DNA of 64,000 bases, taken from Reichenbachiella carrageenanivorans. Its GTDB lineage: Bacteria; Bacteroidota; Bacteroidia; Cytophagales; Cyclobacteriaceae. The DNA lies in contig NZ_CP106735.1 in NCBI RefSeq assembly GCF_025639805.1, positions 2,048,001 to 2,112,000 of the forward strand, in the 5' to 3' direction. The notes beneath the pieces were generated by a model that saw only the letters and a program-made list of their open reading frames with translations, was not told the origin of the DNA and ran no database searches. This document shows positions 46,989 to 56,665 of the stretch, piece by piece (the first letter of the stretch is position 1; each line of letters starts with the position of its first letter). A program made the translations under genes and the position numbers.

Positions 46989-49397
46989 ATGAACCTTTCT
47001 AAATGTAAAGTTTGTCTGATCTCATCATTCATTATTCTTTTTGGAGTCGCAAGGAGTCATATGGTTATGGCTCAATCGGCTAAAGTCACTGTGAGCGGGC
47101 AGCTCATAGACGAAAATGGTGAAGGGGTACCATTTTCTAACGTAGCTTTTTTGTCGCTTGCCGATTCCACTATGATTGGCGGTACTGTCACAGATTTCGA
47201 AGGTGTTTTTCACGCTCAGATAGAGACGGGCGTGTACAACGTCCGGTTGTCGTATATCGGCTACCATACCGAAATAATACCTGAAGTGTCAATAGCCGGC
47301 ACAATGAATATGGGAAAGATCGCCCTAAAGCCAGACGTGCAGAGAATGGAAGAAGTGGTGATCGAATCGAGTAAGTATGAGGTAGAAGTAAAACCAGGAA
47401 GCAAAATATTTAATGTAGCCAATACGCCCGCTGCCGAATCTAGCAATGCTGTAGACCTACTGCAGACAGTCCCTTCGGCAGGAGTGAATATGGATGATGA
47501 AATTACTTTCAGAGGAAGGAAAGTAGCTATTTTGATCGATGGTGTAGAAACGGATGTGGTTAATATCTTGGAGCAAATACCCGCTTCAGAAATTGAATCG
47601 ATCGAAGTGATAAGCAACCCATCGGCCAAGTACAACACCAAAAATGGAGAAAGTATCATCAACATTATTCTGAAAAAGAATAAAGATAAAGAAGGAGTTA
47701 ATGCCAATGCTACCGTAGGAGTAGGGAGTGATGGGTTTAAAAAAATAGACACAGGGCTGAAATGGAGCAAGAATAAGTTTGAAATAGGGGGCAATGCCAA
47801 CATGAAGCTCAACAATGTGTATGACGAAGGACGATCCTTCAGAACTAGTTTTAATAACGACACCACGCAGACAGATCAGCTGTACAAAGGGTCCAACGAA
47901 GATTTTAGCAGATACTACAGACTATATTCGAGATATAGATTTACTGATAGTAATCTGCTTCAGGTGTCGCTAGCTACTAGCGCCAACCATGTGGATAGAG
48001 AGAAGGATTACGAAGTAGAATTTTCTAAAAAGGATGCTGTAACCAGATACTCACACCGGACTCGTAAAGGAGACGAAAAAAGAAGATGGTTTAGAGGAGA
48101 TATATTTTTCAAGCAAATGTTTAGAGACGATCAAGACGAATTGCGCTTGAGAGGCAAGATGACACACTATGATCGTAATGAGGAATATGTGTTTATCGAT
48201 AGCCTATTTTTTGCCGACGAGTCGTTCAATAGAGTAGACCGTAAAGATCAGATCAACGATCATATCTCTAATGACAATGAGTATAGGTTTTCGGCCGACT
48301 ATGAGCGAATACTCTCCTCGTTGTACAGCTTGGAATCGGGAGTGGTAGCCAGACTCAAAAGTGCAGAGCGAGCGTATCTCTACAATGAATATAACGACAG
48401 CACCCAAAGTTGGGTAATGAATCAGGGACGTTCCAATGATTTTTTATACAACGAAACAGAGTACGGAGGGTATTTACTATTCAAAGCCAAGTGGGCAGGC
48501 TTCGAAGCATTGAGTTATAGCTTAGGGATGCGTGCCACCTATAATTTGCTCGATCCACAGGCCGAGGGAGTAGCTGGTGATTTTGTCAATCAGTTTTGGA
48601 ATTTCTTGCCAAGTGCGCAGTTTGCCTATCAGGTCGACGATACCCAAAGTGTATCTCTCAACTTCTCACGCAAAAACAAGAATCCAGCATACTATAGACT
48701 AAATCCTTATGTGACCTACTATAGTCCTACCTCTATCAGTTATGGAAATCCATTTTTGAAACCAGAAATGATCAATGCGCTAGAACTGGGCTACGACAAA
48801 ATGTGGGATGGAGACAGGATCTACTGGAGCAACAGTGTGTACTACAAGACGGTAGAAGACGCAGCCATCAGATACCGGTTTGAGGATGAAAACGAAGTAG
48901 TCAATTTTACTTACGAAAATGTAGATGCAGCATCCTCGATGGGATGGGAGATGATTACCAATTTTAAAATGGATGAGCACTGGAAGATCAATACCAGTAT
49001 CAACCTTTACAATTCGGCTTATACGACATACAACAATTCACAAGAACTTATTAGGCGCCGTGGGTCTAATTTTACTTCTAAGTCGAGCCTAGAGTATAAA
49101 AATCCAATCGGTTTCTCTGGGCAGTTGCAGATGAATTATTTCTCAGAAAAGCTCACAGCACAAGGCTACGACGAACCCTTTTATTATGCCGATTTGGTGA
49201 TGAGACAAAAATTAGTAAACGATCAGTTGACAGTAAGTTTAAGGGTGTCTGATATCTTCAATACTTGGCGTCGAAACTCAGTAGTAGATCAGTCAGATTC
49301 GTTTGCATCCGAAAATTATTACTCTAGAAACTCCTATAGGTGTTATTTTTCGGTGTCATATCAGCTGAGCAAGCTTACCTTTAAAAATGCCTCATAA
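46989..49397 (+). CDS. TonB-dependent receptor of the OMP_b-brl_3 type
   Basis: 802 residues. A signal peptide (SSFIILFGVARSHMVMAQ) is followed by a carboxypeptidase-regulatory-like domain (VTVSGQLIDENGEGVPFSNVAFLSLADSTMIGGTVTDFEGVFHAQIE), a plug-like region (SNAVDLLQTVPSAGVNMDDEITFRGRKVAILIDGVETDVVNILEQIPASEIESIEVISNPSAKYNTKNGESIINIILKK) and a large barrel ending in SVSYQLSKLTFKNAS. This plug-barrel form belongs to the outer-membrane beta-barrel 3 group, distinct from SusC, and it has no SusD partner next to it. It is the last gene of the sulfatase-GH2 unit, followed by a terminator. Role in uptake of a PUL product or phosphate compound is inferred from position. Confidence 0.85.
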   Translation: MNLSKCKVCLISSFIILFGVARSHMVMAQSAKVTVSGQLIDENGEGVPFSNVAFLSLADSTMIGGTVTDFEGVFHAQIETGVYNVRLSYIGYHTEIIPEVSIAGTMNMGKIALKPDVQRMEEVVIESSKYEVEVKPGSKIFNVANTPAAESSNAVDLLQTVPSAGVNMDDEITFRGRKVAILIDGVETDVVNILEQIPASEIESIEVISNPSAKYNTKNGESIINIILKKNKDKEGVNANATVGVGSDGFKKIDTGLKWSKNKFEIGGNANMKLNNVYDEGRSFRTSFNNDTTQTDQLYKGSNEDFSRYYRLYSRYRFTDSNLLQVSLATSANHVDREKDYEVEFSKKDAVTRYSHRTRKGDEKRRWFRGDIFFKQMFRDDQDELRLRGKMTHYDRNEEYVFIDSLFFADESFNRVDRKDQINDHISNDNEYRFSADYERILSSLYSLESGVVARLKSAERAYLYNEYNDSTQSWVMNQGRSNDFLYNETEYGGYLLFKAKWAGFEALSYSLGMRATYNLLDPQAEGVAGDFVNQFWNFLPSAQFAYQVDDTQSVSLNFSRKNKNPAYYRLNPYVTYYSPTSISYGNPFLKPEMINALELGYDKMWDGDRIYWSNSVYYKTVEDAAIRYRFEDENEVVNFTYENVDAASSMGWEMITNFKMDEHWKINTSINLYNSAYTTYNNSQELIRRRGSNFTSKSSLEYKNPIGFSGQLQMNYFSEKLTAQGYDEPFYYADLVMRQKLVNDQLTVSLRVSDIFNTWRRNSVVDQSDSFASENYYSRNSYRCYFSVSYQLSKLTFKNAS

Positions 49398-49460
49398 AAA
49401 ACATCTAATCGACTAGGGTAAAGGTTGGCTGACCATTTGAAGCCATCAAGAAAAACTAAA

Positions 49461-49492
49461 AAAAACAGGTTGTCATTTGATCGCCTGTTTTT
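49461..49492 (+). terminator. Intrinsic terminator after the TonB-type gene
   Basis: AAAAACAGG and CCTGTTTTT pair over 9 bp around a 14-nt loop and are followed by further Ts. The remainder of the 357-bp gap (49398-49754) has only unconvincing reading frames, so it is treated as terminator plus promoter region of the GH110 gene. Confidence 0.75.
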
Positions 49493-49754
49493 TTTGATCT
49501 CTTGGGTATTGTCTAGGTGTGTGCTCACAGAGAAGAGTGTCTGTCTACGTTTTTCTAATGTCTGTTCCCATACAGAATTGGATAGCGGTCATAATCGACA
49601 GCTCCTACTAGCAGTCTGTTTTATGCCCTTCAGGCTGTCTATTCACATGGTTTACTTAAAACTACATTTTGTTGACCCCTAAGGACAACCCTTCTTTTAA
49701 AAAAATGAAAATTCACAAACTGAATAGTTCGATCATTTTTAAAAAGAGAAGCAA

Positions 49755-51641
49755 GTGAAGAATAATAAGAGTTTTATAGTGTCGATTTTGTTAATCACTA
49801 TAGTTACGTTGGCTAGTTTTATTGGTAGCAAAAAGGGAGAGATAGTTACGTTCGATTTGTCTATTGCCGAGGATGCTACGCCAGCCGTTTTGGCTCGGGT
49901 CATGCAGGCCAAGACGGACCCTTTGTCTGAGGTCAAGTTCGAAAAGGGTACTTATCATTTTTACCCCGATAAGGCTTTCGAAAAATTTTGCTTTATTTCA
50001 AATCATGACGATGTAATGGTTCGAACGGCTTTTCCTCTATTTGATTTCGATGGACTGACCATCGATGGCCAAGGTTCTACTTTTATTTTTCATGGTCCCA
50101 TGGTTCCGTTTTTGGTAGATGGAAGCAAAAATGTAGTATTCAAAAACCTATCTATTGACTGGGCGATGTCTTTTCACAGTGAGGCACTTGTAGTAGCGAA
50201 CGACCTCAAGAAGAAAACCTTCGACATCAAAATATCAAAAGAGTACCCATATGAGATTAGAAATGAGCAACTCATTTTTGTGAAAGAATATTACGAACAC
50301 AGCATAGGCCAGTCTATACTATACGACCCCCAACGTAACGCCATTGCTTATGACACAGAGTCGTACACCCCACTCACTTCGATCAATCGAGTAGCTGTTC
50401 AGCGTTATGTGAATGACATATCCTACAAGTACAAAATAGATCCACGGTCTCCAGAGATGAAAGACATCGGTAAGGAGCAAAGCCTCCGTGTAGAAGAGCT
50501 AGAGCCAGGACTTGTTCGCATCTACAATCACCGCAAAAAAATACCAGCGGTAGGTATGATATTCACCGCCAAAGGAGATCAAGCTGTGAATCGATTAGCA
50601 CCAGCTTTCCGAGTCACCAATACCATTGGGTTTGATGCCCAAAATATAAATGTTCACCATGCTGGAGGCATGGGGCTGATTGCCGAAAATTCGGAAAATT
50701 TGATCCTAGACAATTTCAACGTGACACCATCAAAAGGGCGTATGGTATCTACCACCGCCGATGCTACTCACTTTGTAGGCTGCCGAGGCAAGGTCGTATT
50801 GAAAAACTGTACGTTCAACAATCAGCTGGACGATGCCAGCAATATCCACGGGACGTACCAAGAAGTGATCGACGTTATAGATGAGTATACACTAGGAGTA
50901 CGTATGGGACATTCTCAGCAGCAAGGGTTTGTGATCGGCAGAACAGGTGATAAGATTGGGTTGGTTAGAATAGAAGAGTCCTTTTATCCATACGATGAAA
51001 TTACGATTCAATCGATCCAACCATTGAATGGCCGCTATCAGTTGATCACTTTCAACGAAAAATTACCAGCAACTATTGAATCTGGGGATTTGATCGAAAA
51101 CCTAGATGCGTATCCAGATTTATTGGTAGAAAATTGCAACATCAGTGGCAATCGTGCCAGAGGTTTGCTTATCTCTAATCCAAAAAAATCGGTAATCAAA
51201 AACAACTATTTCAGTACAGAGATGGAGGCGATATTGGTGCCTGTAGAGAGTGGCCATTGGTATGAATCGGGCAATGCCGTGGACCTCACCATTACGGGCA
51301 ATACTTTCCAAGACTGTACACACAGTGGTCAGAATAGAGGGGTGATAAGGTTTGTCCCAGATGATGAGAATGAAAACATAGCCTTCAAGGATGTACTTAT
51401 CGCCAATAATACCTTCAACCATTTTGACAATCTAGTCTTGGAGATTGCCAATACAGAAAATCTAAAGTTTACGAAAAACACAATCACCAATTCTGGGACT
51501 TTCCCAATGCTATTTCCTGAGAACCCAGCGATTAGAATTAAGAGTTCGAAAGAAATTGTTTTTGAGAAAAACGAGTACACAGGGAAGGCAGATGTGATGA
51601 TAGAGACGGGCAAGTCTATGTCCGACATTTTATTTCAATAA
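49755..51641 (+). CDS. GH110 alpha-1,3-galactosidase-like beta-helix enzyme
   Basis: 628 residues. An N-terminal hydrophobic segment (SFIVSILLITIVTLASFIG) serves as signal or anchor. A parallel beta-helix fills residues ~90-610 (FDFDGLTIDGQGSTFIFHGPMVPFLVDGSKNVVFKNLSIDW). The GH110 hallmark TADATHFVGCRGKVVLKNCTFNNQLDDASNIHGTYQ around residue 335-370, with its paired aspartates, is present, as is FRVTNTIGFDAQNINVHHAGGMGLIAENSENL. Known GH110 enzymes remove terminal alpha-1,3-galactose; marine examples act on alpha-galactobiose and desulfated lambda-carrageenan fragments. It is separated from upstream genes by a terminator and lies just before SusC, so it may belong to the SusCD transcript or have its own promoter. 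Confidence 0.9.
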   Translation: MKNNKSFIVSILLITIVTLASFIGSKKGEIVTFDLSIAEDATPAVLARVMQAKTDPLSEVKFEKGTYHFYPDKAFEKFCFISNHDDVMVRTAFPLFDFDGLTIDGQGSTFIFHGPMVPFLVDGSKNVVFKNLSIDWAMSFHSEALVVANDLKKKTFDIKISKEYPYEIRNEQLIFVKEYYEHSIGQSILYDPQRNAIAYDTESYTPLTSINRVAVQRYVNDISYKYKIDPRSPEMKDIGKEQSLRVEELEPGLVRIYNHRKKIPAVGMIFTAKGDQAVNRLAPAFRVTNTIGFDAQNINVHHAGGMGLIAENSENLILDNFNVTPSKGRMVSTTADATHFVGCRGKVVLKNCTFNNQLDDASNIHGTYQEVIDVIDEYTLGVRMGHSQQQGFVIGRTGDKIGLVRIEESFYPYDEITIQSIQPLNGRYQLITFNEKLPATIESGDLIENLDAYPDLLVENCNISGNRARGLLISNPKKSVIKNNYFSTEMEAILVPVESGHWYESGNAVDLTITGNTFQDCTHSGQNRGVIRFVPDDENENIAFKDVLIANNTFNHFDNLVLEIANTENLKFTKNTITNSGTFPMLFPENPAIRIKSSKEIVFEKNEYTGKADVMIETGKSMSDILFQ

Positions 51642-51809
51642 AAACAATAACCAAATTACTATGAAAAACGAGGATGAAATTCCCAATACGAGTTAGTAAC
51701 CCCGTTTGAGGGCAGTGCAAAGTTCGATATAAAAGATGCCGACGAGGGTCATCTATCGAAACACACACGATAATGATGCAAAATAAATTCGATTAGAAAT
51801 TCTATTTAT

Positions 51810-54800
51810 ATGAAAATAAAATACTTACCAGATTATAAGAGGGTGTTATACCCTGCTTTCTTGGTGCTGATGATGATTGTGGCCATGGGGTCAGAAGCAA
51901 TCGCTCAGGACAACATCGTGAAAGGAAAAGTGACGGATGCTACGGATGGGTCAGAGTTACCAGGTGTCAACGTGTTGGTCAATGGTACCTCTAAAGGTAC
52001 AGTCACCGACATTAACGGAAATTTTTCAATTTCTGCAGGAAAAGGCGAAACGCTTAGGTTCAGTTTTATCGGGATGAAACCGGTGGATGTTGCCGTGACT
52101 GGCAGTGTAGTAGATGTACAATTGAACCCAGATTATACCGAACTCGAAGAGGTCGTAGTCGTAGGATATGGTTCGCAAAAGAAAATAGAAGTGACTGGTG
52201 CTGTGGCTCAGTTGAAGAGCGAAGACATTACCCGATTTGTGACTTCTGATGTGGGGGCTGCTCTGCAAGGACAGATCGCCGGTGTAAACGTAGTGTCTTC
52301 TGGTTCGCCAGGGGCATCTGCTGAAATACAGATCAGAGGGGTGAGCTCTATTGCAGGTGCCAGCACACCGTTATACGTAGTAGATGGAGTGCCTCAAGAG
52401 GGTGACCCTAGACTGAGCCCTAATGAGATCCAAACCATCGATGTATTGAAAGATGCCGCTTCGGCAGCCATCTATGGTACTAGAGGATCGTCGGGGGTTA
52501 TTCTTATCACTACCAAACAAGGTACAAAAGGAACCATGAGAGTGAGTTTGGACGGTAGCTATGGCGTTCAGGACATTACTTCTGGTACTCCGTTGATGAA
52601 TGCACAAGAGCAGACTTATTTTGATATTGTAAAACAGAGAAATATCTCTGGAACACCTGACAATCAAATCGTGCTTGAGTTAGCCAAATCACCAGAAAAT
52701 TTTCAAAACGATACTGATTTGGGTGAATTGGTTTTTATAGACAAAGCGGCTGTTCAAAACTATAGTGCTAATATTTCTGGAGGATCTGGAGATGTAGCTT
52801 ACAATGTGACACTTGGCTATTATAACAAAGAAGGAGTAGTTGTCAATTCAGATTTCGAAAGACTTAACACGCGTATCAACACCACTTACAAAAATGGTAA
52901 GTGGAAACTATTTTCTAGTGTAGGTATGTCGCTCGAAGAAACATCATACTCTCCAGGAGGGATTATCACACAGACGATCAAATATTATCCTACACAAGAT
53001 AATTTAGATTTAGATTCAGATGAGCCAATTTCTACATTAGGTGGAGCTCAAAGCAACAGGCTGGGTTGGGTGTTGGCCAGTTTCAACAACGAAGATCATA
53101 TGGAGCGCAACAGGGTCTTTGGCAATTTCAATGCAGACTATGAAATAGTCAAAGGGCTTACCGTATCGAGTAGATTAGGGATTACGGCTAGCAATGACTA
53201 CAGAAAAAGATTTGTGCCATATCAGGAGGTATACGACAGGATTTCAGGAGATCTTATTTCGGACCCTTCTAATAGTAGCGTAGAGATGCTGACGGCTAAT
53301 CAAAGTTCTATGAGTTGGGATGTGAGAGCACATTACAACAAGACGTTCAACAAGAAGCATAACCTATCTCTGACAGCAGTTTACTCAGTAGAGGATTATC
53401 AAAATGAGTTTTATAATGCGAAGAAGCTAGGCGTACTAGACAATAGCATCAAAGTACTCAGCGGTGCTGCCGAAAGCCCATCTGCGAATTCGGACAACAA
53501 CTATGTGCGCAGACTAATCGGTATGATGGGACGTGTACAGTACAACTATAAAAGCAAATACATGATAAGTGCCAGTGTCAGAAGAGACGGATCTTCTCAG
53601 TTTTCTTCAGAAAACAGATGGGGCGTATTCCCTTCTGTATCTGCGGGTTGGAACGTGGCAGAAGAAGGTTTTTGGACGCCTTTGGTCAATACAGTAAATG
53701 GATTTAAACTAAGAGCCAGTTATGGTACTGTGGGTAACGAAAGATTCGATCCATATTCTTACTCGGCGAGTATTACCAGAAGCGTGGATTATGCTTTCAA
53801 CTCAGGCAGTGGAGAGACACTAGCCAATGGGTCTACTCAGACAAGCTATGCTAACGCATTGGTGAAATGGGAAATTTCTAAGCAGGCCAATTTTGGTGCT
53901 GATTTTGGTTTTTTTGGTAATCGCTTGACCTTGTCGGCCGACTATTACAATACATCTAAAGAAGACATGCTATTCCCGATTGTACTACCAGGATCTGCTG
54001 GAGGTGGAGCCAATTCTTCAGTAGTACTCAATGTGGGTAACATGACAAACCAAGGAATGGAGTTTGCGCTGGGTTATCAGGGTATTACTGCTGGAGTCAA
54101 ATGGGGCATCAACGGTACATTTGCTACCAATCAGAATGAAATTACTAAGATCAATGGAGAGGGTGGTTTTGTCTTTACCAATGATTTCGGTTTGATATCA
54201 GGTGCCAAGGATCAATCGCAGGTCACTGTACTTAGCGAAGGGTATGAGGCTGGAGCCTTCTTTATCTTCGAAACCAACGGCATCGCAGATACCAATGAAA
54301 AATTGGCCGCCTATCAGCAGATCAATCCAAACGCCAGAATGGGCGACTTGATCTATGTAGATAGTGACGGAGATGGAGCAATTTCACAATCAGACAGAGT
54401 ATACAAAGGCAGTGGATTGCCTGAGTATGAGATCGGAGCCAATTTCAATGCAGGTTTCAAGCAATTCGATTTCTCTATGCAATGGTACGCTGCGCTAGGC
54501 CACGAAGTGATGAATGGCGCAAAAGCTACGGCTTATGCCTATGGTAGACACAAAGACTTAGTATCTGCTTGGTCAGAGGCTAATCCTGTGACCTCGATTC
54601 CAGCTTATCGTGGAGATTTGAAACAGCACGATAACTATAAAGGGTACACAGATCTATGGCTAGAAGACGGTTCTTATATTCGTCTGAAAACCATTACGCT
54701 CGGTTATTCTCTTCCTGCTGGTGTGTTAGAAAAAGTAGGCGTGAGCAAATTTAGAGTGTATGCTTCAGCGCAAAATTTATTCACATTCACCAAGTACACA

Positions 54801-54905
54801 GGGTACGATCCCGAAATCGGAGGGGGTATACAATCCAGAGGTCTGGACAAAGGCAACTACCCGATGACTGCCCTTTATCTACTTGGTGTAAATCTTAACT
54901 TTTAA
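51810..54905 (+). CDS. SusC-like TonB-linked outer-membrane transporter
   Basis: 1031 residues. A signal peptide (YPAFLVLMMIVAMGSEAIAQ) is followed by a carboxypeptidase-regulatory-like domain (VKGKVTDATDGSELPGVNVLVNGTSKGTVTDINGNFSI), the SusC signature ELEEVVVVGYGSQKKIEVTGAV, plug (GAALQGQIAGVNVVSSGSPGASAEIQIRGVSSIAGASTPLYVVDGVP, IDVLKDAASAAIYGTRGSSGVILITTK) and a barrel ending GVNLNF with the C-terminal aromatic. It imports glycan oligomers into the periplasm with SusD as lid. SusD follows after 11 bp and a surface glycan-binding lipoprotein after that. The SusCD pair makes the locus a bona fide PUL. Confidence 0.97.
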   Translation: MKIKYLPDYKRVLYPAFLVLMMIVAMGSEAIAQDNIVKGKVTDATDGSELPGVNVLVNGTSKGTVTDINGNFSISAGKGETLRFSFIGMKPVDVAVTGSVVDVQLNPDYTELEEVVVVGYGSQKKIEVTGAVAQLKSEDITRFVTSDVGAALQGQIAGVNVVSSGSPGASAEIQIRGVSSIAGASTPLYVVDGVPQEGDPRLSPNEIQTIDVLKDAASAAIYGTRGSSGVILITTKQGTKGTMRVSLDGSYGVQDITSGTPLMNAQEQTYFDIVKQRNISGTPDNQIVLELAKSPENFQNDTDLGELVFIDKAAVQNYSANISGGSGDVAYNVTLGYYNKEGVVVNSDFERLNTRINTTYKNGKWKLFSSVGMSLEETSYSPGGIITQTIKYYPTQDNLDLDSDEPISTLGGAQSNRLGWVLASFNNEDHMERNRVFGNFNADYEIVKGLTVSSRLGITASNDYRKRFVPYQEVYDRISGDLISDPSNSSVEMLTANQSSMSWDVRAHYNKTFNKKHNLSLTAVYSVEDYQNEFYNAKKLGVLDNSIKVLSGAAESPSANSDNNYVRRLIGMMGRVQYNYKSKYMISASVRRDGSSQFSSENRWGVFPSVSAGWNVAEEGFWTPLVNTVNGFKLRASYGTVGNERFDPYSYSASITRSVDYAFNSGSGETLANGSTQTSYANALVKWEISKQANFGADFGFFGNRLTLSADYYNTSKEDMLFPIVLPGSAGGGANSSVVLNVGNMTNQGMEFALGYQGITAGVKWGINGTFATNQNEITKINGEGGFVFTNDFGLISGAKDQSQVTVLSEGYEAGAFFIFETNGIADTNEKLAAYQQINPNARMGDLIYVDSDGDGAISQSDRVYKGSGLPEYEIGANFNAGFKQFDFSMQWYAALGHEVMNGAKATAYAYGRHKDLVSAWSEANPVTSIPAYRGDLKQHDNYKGYTDLWLEDGSYIRLKTITLGYSLPAGVLEKVGVSKFRVYASAQNLFTFTKYTGYDPEIGGGIQSRGLDKGNYPMTALYLLGVNLNF

Positions 54906-54916
54906 TAAGCAGAGAT

Positions 54917-56665
54917 ATGAAACGAAATATAAAATACTTATTCCTAGTGCTGTTGATAGGCATTATGCCGTCATGTAAGGAGGAATTTCTTGAGGAGACT
55001 AACCCTAATGAGACCGCTACAGATAATTACTGGTCTGATCTAAATGATACCAATGCGGGACTTAATGCAGCATATTCTTCATTGCTCAATCATTTTGTAT
55101 TGAGTATCACAGAAGAAGCCTGGAAATCAGACATGGGATGGCCAGGATATGGTAGACCTACTCCTACAGCTACTGCTGAAGGCGTGTCGTGGTACTACAA
55201 GACCTATACAGATGGCACCAATTCGATCAGACAGAAATGGGAAGGTTGCTATTTAGGGATTTTTAGGGCCAATCAAGTCATCGAGGCACTCGACAATCTC
55301 GAAGGGACAGTCAATGAAGAAGAGTGGAAGATTCAAATGGGTCAAGCCCGATTTTTGAGAGGTCTGTTGCATTTTTACTTGTATTCTACTTATAACAAAG
55401 GCGAGATCATCATCAGAGATTTTGTGCCTCGTTCACAAGAAGACTTCAACAAAGGATTGTCTCCAGCGGCAGAAGTGCTTACGTTTTTTAGAGCAGATTT
55501 AGATTTTGCTTATAAAAATTTGCCCGCCAAGTATGAAGAAAATGTGAAGACTGGACGGGCTACAGCTGGCGCAGCCGCTACCGTTTTGGGTACTAGCTAT
55601 CTACACGAGGGAGAAATAGACTTGGCGATCCCACTATTCGAAGATGTGATTAACAACCCTGAATACGGTTATAAGTTGGTAACGGACTTGGATTTACTAT
55701 TCACCACCGCAGGTGAGTTCAACGATGAATCTATTTTCGAAATCGTATACAATGAAGAGTTGAGATCTGATTTGGGACAATGGGACGAGCAGAGTTTGTC
55801 TAACAGGATGGTCAACAACTCAGTGGCCTCTACAGGTTTTTTCACACCTGCATGGTTGGCTAGCAAGTATAAGAACGAGCCAATGGATCCACTGGATGAT
55901 AGAAACTACTATATAGACCCTATCGCGGGCAAAGTGCAAAGAAACGTGCCATTGAGAGCCTCAGCGATGGTGGCTTTGATCGAAGACGAGCAGACCCTTT
56001 ACTACCTGACGGATAATGTGAGCACGAATATGAAAAACTCGGCTACTGGGTGGGGATTCGCTTTGTATAAAAAGTATAGCAATCATGACTATTTGGAAGA
56101 TGAAAATGATTTGCCTCGTGGCAGTTGGAATTCAGGTAAGAACGTGACCGTAAACAGATTGGCAGATGTGTACCTGATGCTTGCGGAGTGTTATATCAGC
56201 AAAGGGCAAATTGCAGAAGCACTTGCACTAATCAACGATATTCGAGCCAGATGGGGATTGATATTGTTAGGGCCTAGTGGAGGGTCTACTACTCGTACTT
56301 ACGACAATGTAGTCTATACAGAGGCCACTTTGATGGATCACCTGATGTATGTAGAGAAACCTCTGGAGATGTCAGTAGAAGGGCATGCCACGCGATGGAT
56401 AGACTTGCGTAGATGGGGCAAGATTGGTGAGAATTTCGAAAAACTATCGAAGGAAACCTACTATCTGGTGGATTATACACATTCTAAAATGGACGGTACC
56501 ACGGCTACACGATTCAAGTCATCATTGGTGCTTAATCCAGGGGCTTTGGCATCAATCACGGTAGACTATGAATATGATCTGACTGCAGCAAACTACAACC
56601 CAGAGCTGCATGATTATCTGCCAATTCCATCCAGCGAAGTGGTGAGCAACCCAAATATTAAGTAA
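54917..56665 (+). CDS. SusD-like starch/glycan-binding outer-membrane lipoprotein
   Basis: 582 residues. Lipobox IMPSC (Cys20). The RagB/SusD fold is visible: ETNPNETATDNYWSDLNDTNAGLNAAYSSLLN, EGCYLGIFRANQVIEALDNLEG, QMGQARFLRGLLHFYLYSTYNKGEIIIRDF, ATAGAAATVLGTSYLHEGE, a NRLADVYLMLAECYISKGQIAEALALINDIRARWG tetratricopeptide-like helix pair, and the C-terminal EKPLEMSVEGHATRWIDLRRWG...YLPIPSSEVVSNPNIK. It binds the substrate and caps SusC. Its stop shares a base with the next start (TAATG). Confidence 0.96.
   Translation: MKRNIKYLFLVLLIGIMPSCKEEFLEETNPNETATDNYWSDLNDTNAGLNAAYSSLLNHFVLSITEEAWKSDMGWPGYGRPTPTATAEGVSWYYKTYTDGTNSIRQKWEGCYLGIFRANQVIEALDNLEGTVNEEEWKIQMGQARFLRGLLHFYLYSTYNKGEIIIRDFVPRSQEDFNKGLSPAAEVLTFFRADLDFAYKNLPAKYEENVKTGRATAGAAATVLGTSYLHEGEIDLAIPLFEDVINNPEYGYKLVTDLDLLFTTAGEFNDESIFEIVYNEELRSDLGQWDEQSLSNRMVNNSVASTGFFTPAWLASKYKNEPMDPLDDRNYYIDPIAGKVQRNVPLRASAMVALIEDEQTLYYLTDNVSTNMKNSATGWGFALYKKYSNHDYLEDENDLPRGSWNSGKNVTVNRLADVYLMLAECYISKGQIAEALALINDIRARWGLILLGPSGGSTTRTYDNVVYTEATLMDHLMYVEKPLEMSVEGHATRWIDLRRWGKIGENFEKLSKETYYLVDYTHSKMDGTTATRFKSSLVLNPGALASITVDYEYDLTAANYNPELHDYLPIPSSEVVSNPNIK

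Noticed and set aside
47261..47866. 201-residue antisense frame inside the OMP_b-brl_3 gene
   Set aside because: It lies wholly opposite a well-supported receptor gene; its Ser/Leu/Thr-rich composition is that expected of the complement of coding DNA.
49425..49682. 85-residue plus-strand reading frame between the TonB-type gene and GH110
   Set aside because: It runs through the terminator hairpin, has unusual composition (many Cys, Arg, Ser), no signal or family resemblance, and no credible start context.
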